From contig JAGGNK010012448.1 of the NCBI GenBank assembly GCA_017590115.1, forward strand, positions 1,200,703 through 1,264,702: a DNA stretch of 64,000 nt, read 5' to 3'. Under the pieces are notes generated by a model, which was given only the letters and a program-made list of their open reading frames with translations, was not told the DNA's origin and searched no databases. This stretch comes from Montifringilla adamsi (taxonomy: Eukaryota; Chordata; Aves; Passeriformes; Passeridae). The first letter of the stretch is position 1, and each line of letters opens with the position of its first letter. The position numbers were made by a program, and so were the translations under genes. Of this stretch, positions 27,633 through 35,900 are shown piece after piece.

Positions 27633-30600
27633 GGGAAAAAAAAAAAAAAAAAAAAAGAAAAAAAGGGGAGATAGGAGATCCCTCTTTAATTAAAAATGAA
27701 AACCAAAATGGAGAAATCAGGCCCATGTTCAGTTACGTAAAATTTTTTTGCTCTATGATGATTAGGAATCCAGAATATTGCTAAGCTACTTTCTCTGTTA
27801 CACTTGTCAGCATAAAAATAATGGAGAAAAAAATAGAACCTGAGAAATCTGGAAAATGCCATCCTAAAGATATCACAGGCTGCACTGCCAAGCCCTATTT
27901 CCTCATTAGTATGGGAAAAAGTGGAAGTTTCTTGAAAACAACATGTTCAAGACAAAATCTTTCATTGCACTATATACATCCCAAACCTTTTTCAAAACTC
28001 TTGAGTGACCAAAGATATTGAGGGAGAGACAGTGTTCCTGCCACCCTGCCCAACACTGACTGCCTCCTGAAGGATGATGCTCTCTTCCAGCCTCATGAGC
28101 TGTTTTGTCTCTGCCTGATTGAGACAGCCTCAGTGGAAACCTTCAGGAGCCCCATTAGTCTTCACAAACCAGAAGGGCAACGTCTAGAACAAGACATACA
28201 AAAGGTTTCCTGGGAGCAAAGAAAAGAACATATATAAAATTCAGTGCTTTGTGATCCTGGAGTATTTTTAGAACCTAGAAATTACAAAACTGATTTTCAC
28301 AGTGCTTACTTTTAACTCACCTTAACCAATTATCCAGATCTTTAAAGGAAGTTAAAAAAAAAAAAAAAAAAAAAAGAACAAATTTCTAAATGAAGCTATT
28401 ACGTCACCACTGTCCAAAACGCCTTTAATAATTTGTAGCCTGGTGTCTCATGTTTTATTATACAATTCCAAGTCACCAGAAATAACTTCTCAATCCAGTC
28501 AAGTCATGCAATGATGCACAGCCAGAAGTTGCTTTAAGGAGGAAGGGGCTAGAGGCTGAGGAGCCTTGTAGACAGTTTTATATGACATTAAATCTACAAC
28601 AGTCTCAAAATCTAGAATAAAAAAGACTCAAAATACCAACAGCTCTGAGCTTCAATGAATTTAAACACGCTCTTTTTTTTAGCACAAGCTCACATGACTT
28701 GTTAAATAATTTACTCTATAAATTACTTATCCTGTCTTACTTATTAACAATTCTAGAGTGCTTTATATAACTGCATTAGAAATTTATTTTGTGGTTTTGA
28801 AATGTACGCAATACACAATCACCTCTCTTTTAATAGGCAAGAGCTTAAAAGTCACCTACTATTTTGTTGGCAAGCAGTTCTTCCTGAAAAACACCAATTA
28901 ATTTCAAACCTCATTCACCTGAATAATCATAAGTAAACATATTAATGACTTGACAGCAGAACTGTGAAGCTAGGCCAGCAATATACTTGTACTGCAAGAT
29001 GTCACTTTTAAATCAAAGTCATTTGAAGAGTCATGTACACTGAGATACAACAGCAATACATTTTCCTTAATGAGAAAATATTACACTGGTCCTTTTACAC
29101 GAAGGCCTGACCACTCTAAAAATTTCTCATTTACTATCCTATCAATATCTTTGTATGAGTGATCTCGACAAGGCCTATTTATTTGCCATTGTGTCTGCAA
29201 TGCATGGATTTTACAAAACTGATAAAGTAATTCTGCTTTTGTCACTCTTGGTCCTTGGCTTTTAATGTACCAATGACTGATACCATTTATCCTAATGCAG
29301 AATCTCACTTTGGAGTTCACTTTATCTCCAATAATACCAAAGTGACCAAACAATTATTACAAGTACAGTCTGTTATGATAAGCACCAGTACTTGTTTTCC
29401 AGATAAAGACCAGCCCACACCATCATCTTAACCAACCAGCCAAATCTAAAATCTGTCTCATTTACTGTAGTAGAGCACTATGCAAAAACAGCCAGGAAGG
29501 GAAAGAGTAAGAGAGATGACTAAGAAAGCACCCAGCATAAATACTCTTATGCCCTCCCACACCAAGTTTCAGCAGCTGGTCTTCATAGGGCTGATGCAGA
29601 GGTACCCTCTCCATAGATTTGGATGCTGAATCCCAGCAGGAATCAAGATATAGCTAGACTGGGATGAGACTGCTTATAAACTCTAAAGCACAATCCACCT
29701 GTGGACCAAAACAGTGAAACACCTGAGTGTTAGGTGGTGGTGGCTGCCAGATACATGGTACCTCATCTCTTTTATTCCTGCTGCACCATCCCATCTTTTT
29801 CCAGCTCTTAAAGCCAAGTGGAAAACCCTGGCTGCCCACTCACATCCTGCCTGCTCAGTGCCATCCACCTGGCCCAGAGCCAATCCTCTGCACCACCATG
29901 GGTTTCACACTCTGACCATGCAGTTATCTCAGTGCTCCCAGTGCCTGTGGCTGGGGTAAAGAACTGAACTCAGGATCCACATCCTGGGTGCCTGTGGGTG
30001 TTTTGCCTAGGACAGCACTCCTGTCAAGACCAGGACGTAACCAACAAATGAAGGATTGATTTCAATAGATACTCACAAAATACATGCAAATAAATTCTTC
30101 CAATTAATAGTCTTATGCTTTCTACATGTTATTTATACCAAGAGTAATTGAGTAATTCCACCAGAGACCAACGGAATGTATCTGCAGAGCACATAAAAGA
30201 AGAAACAGGCCTGAAGCTACACTGAAGCTAAGTGAAATGTAACAATCCAGTCTCTTAAACCTGTTTCTTAGCTAGAATTAAGCAAGATCTGTGGTGTTAT
30301 AAACAGTTTCACAATCTGTACCTACTGTATTAGAACTGCTTCTGTATGTACTTAGTGTTTACTGAGCTCAAACAATGAAACAATATGACAGCTACTGCAG
30401 TTTAATTTTTAATTTGTCTATAAACTAATTAAAGGGTCCCTGTGTTTTATGTTAAAAGCACACATGAAAATACCATCTTAAATACGTGCAACAGCAACTC
30501 CTGAGAAATCCATGACTCAAAATTATTTTTAGATCACCAAACAAAACAATGTGCAATGTCACAGAATGATACAGTAAAAACCAAAAAGAGCAATAAAGAA

Positions 30601-31785
30601 AACGATGCTTAAAAAAACACAGAAAAATTAAAGCCAAAAGTATCAATGTAAAATGACTAGACATATTTTAAGCTCATCATGGAAGAAAACATATTTACAT
30701 TATGTGTTTTCTGTTCTGGCCTTCCAAACTAGAGATGAAATTCAAGATGAAAATTGCCCTGTTACTTCTAAACAGAATACAATGGATAAAAAGGCTACCA
30801 AAGCCTATAAAAATGATCACAGACGCATAGCTCAAAGTAATTTTTTTTTCTACTTAAGCAATCTACAGAAACATCTGAATCAGTAACAGTTATAACTCAG
30901 AAAGACCATTTCTTTATCACAGGTCCTAAAAAATCTCCCAAAGGTAGGCCATACATGAGTAGTAGAAATTAATGCCTCCAGCTTTTCCCCCAAGCAAATG
31001 CAGGGAAATGCAGCAAATTGACTTCAACTAACTGTAGGAATGCAGCCCAAGGGCTAGAATTTAATCTAAACTCACACAGTATTTCACAGTACTTTTTTAT
31101 TTCTTCTAAAAGACACTGAAAAACAGAAGAAGGATGGAGAATACAAATAGTGAGAAATCTGTGTAGATTTGGGGCAAATATACTGGTATCTTTTACATTA
31201 AATGTCACAGAAAGCAATTAAAAAACGGGGGCAGAAAATATAACAAAACAGTTTGGGAAGGTTTTTCCTAAGATATATCATCTATACATCCAGTATCTAA
31301 AATTTTTTGCTCTGCAAGAGGTTTTCTTAGGCAATGGACATGAATGCCATGGTGCCCTGAACTATGAAACTATTGACGGATTTAACACAAAAAGCTACAG
31401 AACTCCCTCATCAAATTCTGTCTTTGAGGCCAATGAGGATGGAAGCTCCACATGGCAATGAGAGGAAAAAACTTTTTTCCTCACTCTTAATTAGGGTTGT
31501 CTAATTCCCTCCCAAATGCTGACAAGCAGCCCTATGTTCATTCCTCTGCAGGTTTTGTATTTTTCCCTTCCAACCACCTCCACTAAGAAGGTCAAAGCAG
31601 GTTCGCATTCCTATGGTTAGGGTATGAAAGACAGTTTGCTGTCACTTTCTGCCGCATCACTTCCTTTACTTTTTCTTTTTTTTTTCTTTATTTTTTCTTT
31701 TTTTTTTTACCAAAACAGGAGAAATCTGGGGTGAAGGGCAAGCCACCCACTAACATCCTCGGTTCGCAGCGATAAGCTGAGAACG

Positions 31786-31834
<49 letters not shown>

Positions 31835-32455
31835 AAGAAAGAAAGAAATAGAAAAAGCCCTTCGTTTCATACCTGCTGCCGCCGCAGAGGTGTGGGCTGA
31901 GGGGTGCGCACCCCTCGGCAGCAGCTGGGGCACCGGTCGGAGGCGAAGCCCCAGGCCCGTCCCGCTCCCCGGCTGTCCCGTGGTCCCGCTGCCGCCGACC
32001 CCCCGCCCCGGTGCCCGCGACCTACATCGCGAACAATTAGGATTCATCATCTAAACGGGCTGGCAGCGGCAGCTCTGGTAAGCCGCGTCCAAATAAAATC
32101 ACACGGGGCTTTTAGGCTTCCAGCCACCGCATCTGCCTGCGGAGCAAAAGCCTCTGGCGTGGGTCAGTTCCCGGCCGCCCCCGCCCGCAGCTTCCCCCGC
32201 CTGCTCCGGCCCGTCGCCCCCGCGCCCGGCCCCGGGCCGTACTCACATCTCGGTAACATTGTCGCCCTCGGCGCTCCTCTGCGGCACGGGGAAGGAGGCG
32301 ATGCCCGGCGACGATCCCGTGCACCAGATCCGCCAGGAGCTGCACCCGCAGGACGCGGGGCAGCCCAGCGCACTCGGCCAGCAGCCCAGCACCAGGCAGC
32401 ACAAGCCCCACAGCCGCGCCAGGCCGGGCCCCGGCCTCCGCCGCCAGGACACCAT
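3636..32455 (-). CDS. NTRK2: NTRK2 (TrkB) coding region, first five coding exons, 3' part outside window
   Basis: The spliced join of 32455-32247, 13222-13148, 12914-12843, 6859-6791 and 3790-3636 gives 580 nt, or 193 complete codons plus one base, with every junction in phase and every intron GT-AG. The product is the N-terminal half of the TrkB ectodomain: signal peptide (about 1-31), LRR N-cap with cysteines 32, 36, 38 and 45, leucine-rich repeats (about 70-142), and the LRR C-cap from about 143 up to the PNC motif at 191-193. TrkB is the plasma-membrane receptor tyrosine kinase for BDNF and NT-4. In this family the Ig-C2 domain next to the membrane is the main ligand-binding part; it is not in the window, nor are the transmembrane and kinase regions. 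N-glycosylation sequons at N66, N94 and N120 match positions usual for TrkB. Recognition rests on recalled vertebrate TrkB sequence, not a search. Confidence 0.96.
3791..6790 (-). other. NTRK2 intron 4
   Basis: A 3.0-kb AT-rich intron between exons 4 and 5 with a GTAAGT donor and TAG acceptor. Apart from the duplication near its acceptor I recognise no repeat or exon. A pyrimidine-rich patch at about 5480-5730 (plus strand) gives spurious open frames. Confidence 0.85.
3802..3849. repeat. 24-bp tandem duplication beside the exon 5 acceptor
   Basis: Two adjacent 24-bp copies (3802-3825 and 3826-3849) differ only at the last base. They begin 12 bp from the exon 5 edge, so on the minus strand they occupy the branch-point and polypyrimidine region. 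Each copy carries a TTCTAAAT word that could act as a branch point. Confidence 0.9.
6791..6859 (-). CDS. NTRK2: NTRK2 coding exon 4: third leucine-rich repeat unit
   Basis: A 69-nt exon that completes I119 and encodes residues 120-141, beginning [10 protein letters not shown] and ending GLSD, plus two bases of L142. N120 begins an NLS N-glycosylation sequon. It is preceded by ...TTTTGCCATAG and followed by a strong GTAAGTT donor. The [15 protein letters not shown] stretch is the repeat leading into the LRR C-terminal cap in avian TrkB. Its phase is consistent with the exons on either side. Confidence 0.95.
6860..12842 (-). other. NTRK2 intron 3
   Basis: A 6.0-kb intron. It contains a sense-oriented CR1 tail (about 10843-11240), a poly-T run at about 7725-7740, and a small array of TCTATAGTTCA-like units at about 8850-8910. 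No exon-like block with matching phase was seen. Confidence 0.85.
10843..11240 (-). mobile_element. CR1 LINE 3' fragment, minus orientation
   Basis: Reading the minus strand from about 11240 to 10843 gives a diverged CR1 3' part with TTGATTTAGATTAGATATAGG, CACTGGCACAGGTTGCCCAG, a 'promoter-distal' CCTGGAAGCATTCA segment and the end CCTTTAAAGGTCCCTTAAACTATTCTATGATTCC. It has the same orientation as NTRK2 transcription. The 5' limit is fuzzy and decayed CR1 sequence may run to about 11300. It is of a different subfamily from the 3.1- and 22.3-kb copies. Confidence 0.8.
12843..12914 (-). CDS. NTRK2: NTRK2 coding exon 3: second leucine-rich repeat unit
   Basis: A 72-nt exon that completes L95 and encodes residues 96-118, beginning [10 protein letters not shown] and ending NLQY, plus two bases of codon 119. 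The acceptor is a T-rich stretch ending CCTAG and the donor is GTGAGTAA. Exactly 72 nt is the typical size of a single LRR exon. The VDSGL-FV segment is a TrkB hallmark. The frame carries from exon 2 and into exon 4 without a stop, which supports both splice sites. Confidence 0.95.
12915..13147 (-). other. NTRK2 intron 2, 233 bp
   Basis: A very short intron between two LRR exons, with a GTGAGTA donor and CCTAG acceptor. It is AT-rich with no recognisable repeat, and is far shorter than every other complete intron in the window. Confidence 0.93.
13148..13222 (-). CDS. NTRK2: NTRK2 coding exon 2: first leucine-rich repeat unit
   Basis: A 75-nt exon that completes codon 70 and encodes residues 71-94 (starting [10 protein letters not shown]) plus two bases of codon 95. 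It is preceded by a pyrimidine-rich tract ending in CAG and followed by GTGAGTA. Its length and phase match the 75-nt LRR exon of vertebrate Trk genes. Residue N94 opens an NLT glycosylation sequon whose threonine lies in the next exon. The YIANQ motif and the aspartate/asparagine-rich loop are characteristic of TrkB rather than TrkA or TrkC. It is separated from exon 3 by only 233 bp. Confidence 0.95.
14323..14356. repeat. Perfect 14-bp inverted repeat with 6-nt loop
   Basis: The arm GTAATCCATGCACC (14323-14336) is followed after six bases by its exact reverse complement (14343-14356). It would form a stable hairpin in the intron 1 transcript or a small cruciform in DNA. Confidence 0.9.
14408..14430 (+). 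other. G-quadruplex motif
   Basis: Four GGG runs at 14408-14410, 14413-14415, 14423-14425 and 14428-14430 are separated by loops of 2, 7 and 2 nt, meeting the usual G3N1-7 rule. The G-rich strand is the plus strand, which is the template strand for NTRK2. Confidence 0.75.
15158..15230. repeat. A/C-rich low-complexity tract
   Basis: Runs of A broken by CC and CCC, consistent with a decayed poly-A or an AAAACC-type simple repeat. Confidence 0.85.
21339..21395. repeat. TATTACA-type short tandem repeat
   Basis: Successive ATATTACAT units (at least three near-perfect copies) form an AT-rich tract in intron 1. Confidence 0.75.
22277..22861 (+). mobile_element. CR1 LINE 3' fragment
   Basis: The sequence begins with decayed coding sequence from the end of CR1 ORF2 (a CTGCACTGGCCGCACCTTGAA segment, then GTGCAGTTTTGGGC). 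It continues through GATGGTGAAGGGTCTTGAGG, CTCATGAGGGGAAGAGGAGG and GTGCACTGGAACAGGCTTCCC to CCTTCCAACTCAG with an ACTCTGTGATT tail. It is 5'-truncated and antisense to NTRK2 in intron 1. No intact ORF remains. Confidence 0.9.
23073..23099 (+). repeat. Poly-A run, 27 bp
   Basis: An uninterrupted A homopolymer preceded by GGGGGGAG. No retroposon body was recognised next to it. Confidence 0.95.
25160..27048 (+). mobile_element. CR1 LINE, about 1.9 kb, with degenerate ORF2
   Basis: The longest CR1 copy in the window, antisense to NTRK2 in intron 1. It starts in the stretch between the endonuclease and reverse transcriptase domains, near GAATCCCATGGGAATAGGCC. It then runs through the RT domain and C-terminal region to the 3' end, where CCCATTCTGTGATCCTGTGATACTG is the octamer-like tail. 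A 298-codon open frame (25444-26340) keeps RT-like words such as [24 protein letters not shown] and WLNGRSQ. The segment that should carry the catalytic F/YADD box is shortened and shifted out of frame (about 26130-26190), so the copy is dead. After 26340 the reading continues in other frames ([15 protein letters not shown] words), showing further frameshifts. Confidence 0.92.
25444..26340 (+). pseudogene. CR1 ORF2 reverse transcriptase remnant
   Basis: An open frame of 298 codons inside the CR1 copy. It aligns by eye to the CR1 reverse transcriptase: an upstream region with [14 protein letters not shown] at about residue 79, a finger/palm segment with [11 protein letters not shown] near 148, [11 protein letters not shown] near 198, and a terminal [20 protein letters not shown]. 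The palm motif with the two catalytic aspartates is missing, and the expected conserved PVSLTS-type motif is altered. It is a relic, not a host gene, and lies antisense in NTRK2 intron 1. Confidence 0.85.
27180..27203. repeat. 24-bp perfect palindrome
   Basis: The half-site AATTATATATGA is followed directly by its reverse complement, with no spacer. AT-rich and able to extrude as a cruciform. Confidence 0.9.
27592..27671 (+). repeat. 80-bp uninterrupted homopurine tract
   Basis: Only A and G occur across 80 bases: long A runs broken by single G, a GGGGGG block near 27630-27635 and a GGGG block near 27665. The NTRK2 sense strand is therefore an 80-nt polypyrimidine tract. Confidence 0.9.
28354..28375 (+). 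repeat. Poly-A run, 22 bp
   Basis: Simple A homopolymer in intron 1 with no recognisable retroposon body upstream. Confidence 0.92.
31670..31708 (+). repeat. T-rich tract near the CpG island
   Basis: Runs of T broken by C and single A, about 540 bp inside intron 1 from the exon 1 donor. It faces the A-rich tract at 31791-31850 and could pair with it. Confidence 0.85.
31791..31850 (+). repeat. Poly-A (42 bp) followed by GAAA repeats
   Basis: Forty-two consecutive A (31791-31832) then about four GAAA units. It marks the intron-side edge of the CpG island. Confidence 0.95.
32247..32455 (-). CDS. NTRK2: NTRK2 coding exon 1: start codon, signal peptide and LRR N-cap
   Basis: Codes for residues 1-69 plus two bases of codon 70. 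The peptide begins [20 protein letters not shown], a basic n-region followed by a hydrophobic core, with likely signal cleavage just before C32. C32, C36, C38 and C45 form the LRRNT cysteine pattern (CxxxCxC...C) of Trk receptors. The start at 32455 was chosen because it matches avian TrkB, places the signal peptide at the N terminus and has a strong context (A at -3, G at +4). The frame stays open upstream but no in-frame ATG was seen there. The exon ends at a consensus GTGAGT donor (32246-32241). It lies inside a CpG island. The 5' boundary of the exon, and so the 5' UTR, cannot be fixed from sequence alone. Confidence 0.96.
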
Positions 32456-32576
32456 GCTCACTCCAGCACTGCCCCGACGGCCTCCTCCTGCTCCCGCCGC
32501 CGCCGCCGCTGCCGGGGCGCACGGTCGGAGGGTGCGCAGCCTTCCGCGCCGCGGGCGGACACCCCGCGACCGGGGC

Positions 32577-32582
32577 TCACAT
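32577..32582 (-). other. Start-stop upstream ORF (ATG-TGA), overlapping a possible splice donor
   Basis: The only minus-strand ATG I found between the TATA-like elements and the NTRK2 start codon is followed directly by TGA. It is 122 nt from the main ATG and has a weak context (C at -3). The same bases read CCAT then GTGAGC, a fair 5' splice site, so this could instead be the end of a 5' UTR exon. Confidence 0.35.
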
Positions 32583-32807
32583 GGGCGCGCCGCAGCCGCA
32601 GCCACGGGCGCCGGACAGCGGCACCGCCTGCCCCCGCGGCTGCTGCCGATGATGCTGCAAAACGCGCGGGGCGGCGGGGGCAGGTGGCGGAGGCTGCGCT
32701 CCTATCTGCGGGGGCTCGGGCGGCCGCTGCCCGCCAGAGGGACGGCGAGCGGGCGGCGAGGGAGGCGCAGCGAGCGGCGGCGGCGGGGCTCAGAGCTCCG
32801 CGCTCGT

Positions 32808-32854
32808 CCCTTTATGCACCGTCTCCTCCTCCCTCCCTCCAGCTGATAATAAAG
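32808..32854 (-). promoter_or_regulatory. Possible TATA-like elements upstream of NTRK2
   Basis: Two A/T-rich interruptions of the GC-rich island read on the minus strand as CTTTATTATC (32854-32845) and GCATAAAGGG (32817-32808). Either could place a start site near 32780-32820 and give a 5' UTR of roughly 330-370 nt. CpG-island promoters often lack TATA boxes, so this is weak. Confidence 0.2.
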
Positions 32855-32901
32855 CAGCTCCGGCTCCTGCTCCAGCCCAAGACGGGGAGCTGCCGGCAAA
32901 G

Positions 32902-32920
32902 TGACGTGGGGCTGACGCAG
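32902..32920 (-). promoter_or_regulatory. NTRK2: Two tandem CRE-like half sites
   Basis: Read on the minus strand, a CTGCGTCA site (32920-32913) is followed four bases later by a CACGTCA site (32908-32902), about 450 bp upstream of the start codon. Both contain the CGTCA core bound by CREB/ATF factors. Mammalian TrkB promoters are reported to carry a pair of CREs needed for calcium- and cAMP-driven expression, so the arrangement fits. Binding here is inferred. Confidence 0.55.
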
Positions 32921-32962
32921 AGAGGGGCAGAAACTCCACAAAATGAGCCTGAAATAAAAATG

Positions 32963-32993
<31 letters not shown>
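32963..32993 (+). repeat. Poly-A run, 31 bp, in the promoter region
   Basis: An A homopolymer inside otherwise GC-rich promoter DNA, about 50 bp upstream (in NTRK2 sense) of the CRE pair. Such tracts usually resist nucleosome wrapping. Confidence 0.93.
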
Positions 32994-32996
<3 letters not shown>

Positions 32997-35900
32997 AAGG
33001 GAAGGAGGAGGAGGGAACGGGGGAAAGAAAGGGAGGGTGCCGAAGAGCAGATACCAATAGGCAGCCCGCACTTGAGCTTTCAGCCTCGCACGTACATGTA
33101 CATGTACACACATACTCATACAGGCGTACACGCACCCCACGGGACGGGCAGCGCGCCGCCGCGCCTGTGCGGAGTGTGTGCCCCGCCGGGCGGACGGAGG
33201 CACCGTGCCCAGAGGCACCTGGCACGCCCGCCAGGGCGAGAGCTCGCCATCGGGTAATAAACGGGCAAGGTGCGAGAACTCCGGGAGACGACGGATGAGA
33301 GACCCTAAAACGCCTTGTTTTCACCTTGACAGCTCCGCGGTCGGGGCTGCTTTTCGTTTTTCTGCCCCCACCCCCGGTTGCGGGTTTCCGCAGCGCTGCC
33401 GGTGCACCGGATCCCGCCGCAGTGCCCCGCGCTGAGCGCTCCGCAGGCGCCACCGCGCGTCCCGCCGCCGCCGTGCACCGCGGCCCGGCCCGCGGGGCGC
33501 CGCGCAGCCCCGGCCGCACACCCACCCACAGGCGCCGGCTGGGACGGCGCACGGCACCCCTCAAGAAGTAGTTATCATTCCCGTACATCGAGGCTGAGGC
33601 AAGTCTGAATGACATACGTGTGTCACGTATTCGCAGGTGCAAAGACCAGCTGATCTGGGATGCTCTTCCATTGCCGTTTCTGAGATTCTGTGCTTCTGTC
33701 CTGGCACATGACAGATAGTCCTTCGTCTGTGACAACAGGTTCTTCACTTACCACCTCACCATTAAGTAAAAAAATGTTCATGGTCCTTTCTCACCTAGTT
33801 ACCCAGCTGAGTATTTTGAAGTTACTAAATAAGGGCCAATTAAAGAAAAAAAGGTTACAGAATTCCTATTACAAAGGTACAGAATGAACAGTTAATATGT
33901 TGTTAGAAGGTGCTTGGGAATCAATTTGATGTGACACTTACTAATTGAAAACACACTCCATTTCATTTGCATTTGCTCAGGCTAACAGGAACACCCACAT
34001 CTGACCAGGTGGCTTTGTAGGCCAGGCATGGGTTGATTTTGCATTAAAAGAACATCCTACTAAGAAAGTGATAACCATACCTAGCTGAAACACACCATAC
34101 AGAAATTATATACCTCCCCATAAATCAATAAATGCAGACTGTACAAAAAGACAGAATCAAAAGTGTTGTCAGTCATGATACTTTTAAACCAAAGTTTTGA
34201 AGTTTAAGTAAAATTGTTGTATAGATACTCTGAGTATACTGCCTCTCTATGAAGTTCAGCACTTGGAAGTAAAGTATTTCTCTGAACAAAATATTAACAG
34301 AGGGGTAAAAAGTAAAATTAAAATGTCATGCAGCAATTTTCTAGAGGAACAAGTTGGTGATTATTAAAGAATTTGGAGGAAAGAGAAAGAAAAGTTAATA
34401 GCATAAACTGCAATATGATGCAAATTAGAAAAAACCTTGAGAAAGAGCCTTAATGCAGGATAAAATTTTGAAACCTGTAATTTGCTGCAAAACCCGCATT
34501 ACTGTTCTCCAGCCAAGTCTCCTTACAGCTTTGGAAAAATGTGCTTTATTCCCTCTCTCTCTCCTGGAGGAACACAAAGATATCACCTCTTTAGGGCAAT
34601 AAATACCATTTTAACTGTCCTAGTGATTCTTTGGCAACAAGCTCACATTAGTCTAATCATATATACTGAATCAGCATATATACTAATCAGCATATACTGA
34701 ACCTTATTCTTTCACAGACATCTCTGTTTTCTGTGAATCTGTGAAATTGAGGAGTTGCCAAAGAAGTTTTAGATAAAACCATGCAGTTGGATGAAATTGG
34801 CTAATTAGATAATTCAACAGTGTTGAAAAAGTAAAGTTCTGTAAGCCAGATCATATAACCATAAGGCTGCAGACCAGTGTTAAATAAAGCTTGAGGCAAC
34901 ACTTGGAGAAGGGTATTATCACCTGTTGTGGTAAACATCAGTTTATGTTTGCTGCAATTCAAAATATTTCTCATAGGAGTGTTGCTGAACTGTACAGTAA
35001 ACTTGTCTTAGAAGGTCTGAGATGCATAGATTTCTATATGACAATGCCAAAAATTGCCAGGTATGAAAACATGATGGTTAAATTGCCAAATACTGTTTAA
35101 AATCTATTTTCTCCCTAAAATTAGTATTTTGCTAAAATTGACTGGGAGAAGAATGTGGGAAGAAACAAACTAAAAGTGTCATATTTTCAGGCCACCAAAG
35201 TTGTCAAAATGAAAGATACAGAATGCTCCATCAAAAAATGTCATTGTTGGCTGCTGGGGGAAACAGCAGCCCTTTCTACAGGCATAGGTCCTGCTTCGTG
35301 TCTTTAAATTCTAGAATTACTAGAGGGTAGCTGTACAAAGAAATTTGATGGTAAATCATGACTTCATTTCTACATAGAGAAGTTTTATTTCTATGTTTTC
35401 TGTGTATATTTTTCTCACAGATTCAAGAAAGTAGAAAAGAAAATGCTCAAGTACTTCCTATTAATCAGTACTTAAAGAGCCACAATAAGAATCAGTATTT
35501 AAGGAAGAGCCACAACTAAGCCACTAAAGACAAGTAGCTTTCTGGTAATGCTACAAGACCAAACATCATTCTGAGGGTGGTAAAATTATAGCAAAGACTT
35601 TATAATATTAAAAAGCTATAGAGTGTGATCAGAGGGCTAGAAAATATGAATTGAGTCAAGACTGAAAGAGCTCACTTTCTTCAGTTTGTGAAAGTCTGAC
35701 AGGAAGTTCAATAACACCCCTGAAATATGTATCAAGGACAGGTAATATTTTTTGTCTATAGGATAGGACAAGGATTAATACGCTTGATTTACAACGAGGC
35801 AGATTAATGTTTGACATCATGAAAACTTTTGAAAAGGACAGTTAAGCACAGCAAATAGATCACTTCAGAGAACACTCATCTTGAGTAATAGAGCCTTCTC

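Larger units (their letters stand above)
13223..32246 (-). other. NTRK2 intron 1, about 19 kb
   Basis: Runs from the exon 1 donor (GTGAGT at 32246) to the exon 2 acceptor (CAG at 13223). It holds two antisense CR1 copies (22277-22861 and about 25160-27048), several homopolymer tracts, a hairpin and G4 motif at 14.3-14.4 kb, and a 24-bp palindrome at 27180. The stretches 16-22 kb and 28-31.6 kb are AT-rich with scattered short open frames that I take as chance. A richer block at about 29560-30020 and another at about 23500-24160 look unlike their surroundings, but I cannot assign them. Confidence 0.88.
31880..33565 (-). promoter_or_regulatory. NTRK2: CpG island with NTRK2 promoter, 5' UTR and first coding exon
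   Basis: A block very rich in G, C and CpG dinucleotides stands out from AT-rich flanks on both sides. The NTRK2 start codon (32455) lies inside it, and about 1.1 kb of the island lies upstream of the ATG, so the promoter and 5' UTR must be mostly here. It contains GC-box-like GGGGCGG stretches, a short CCG trinucleotide run at 32494-32513 in the presumed 5' UTR, and two CRE-like sites. Long A tracts sit at its downstream edge (31791-31832) and within it (32963-32993). Mammalian NTRK2 likewise starts from a CpG-rich region with several start sites and non-coding 5' exons. The exact start sites here are unknown. Confidence 0.85.

Noticed and set aside
32456..32605. N-terminal extension of NTRK2 by 50 codons
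   Set aside because: The frame is open, but the upstream candidate start is GTG, not ATG, and the extension is low-complexity Ala/Arg. The ATG at 32455 begins the signal peptide and matches known TrkB.
31904..33298. 464-codon plus-strand open frame across the CpG island
   Set aside because: Its composition is Ala/Arg/Pro-rich low complexity with a poly-Lys run from the A tract, and it is antisense to NTRK2 exon 1. Stop codons are rare in GC-rich DNA, so a long chance frame is expected. No domain is visible.
32812..33747. 311-codon minus-strand open frame upstream of NTRK2
   Set aside because: It reads through a poly-T tract as poly-Phe and has no recognisable domain. It is explained by GC-rich composition.
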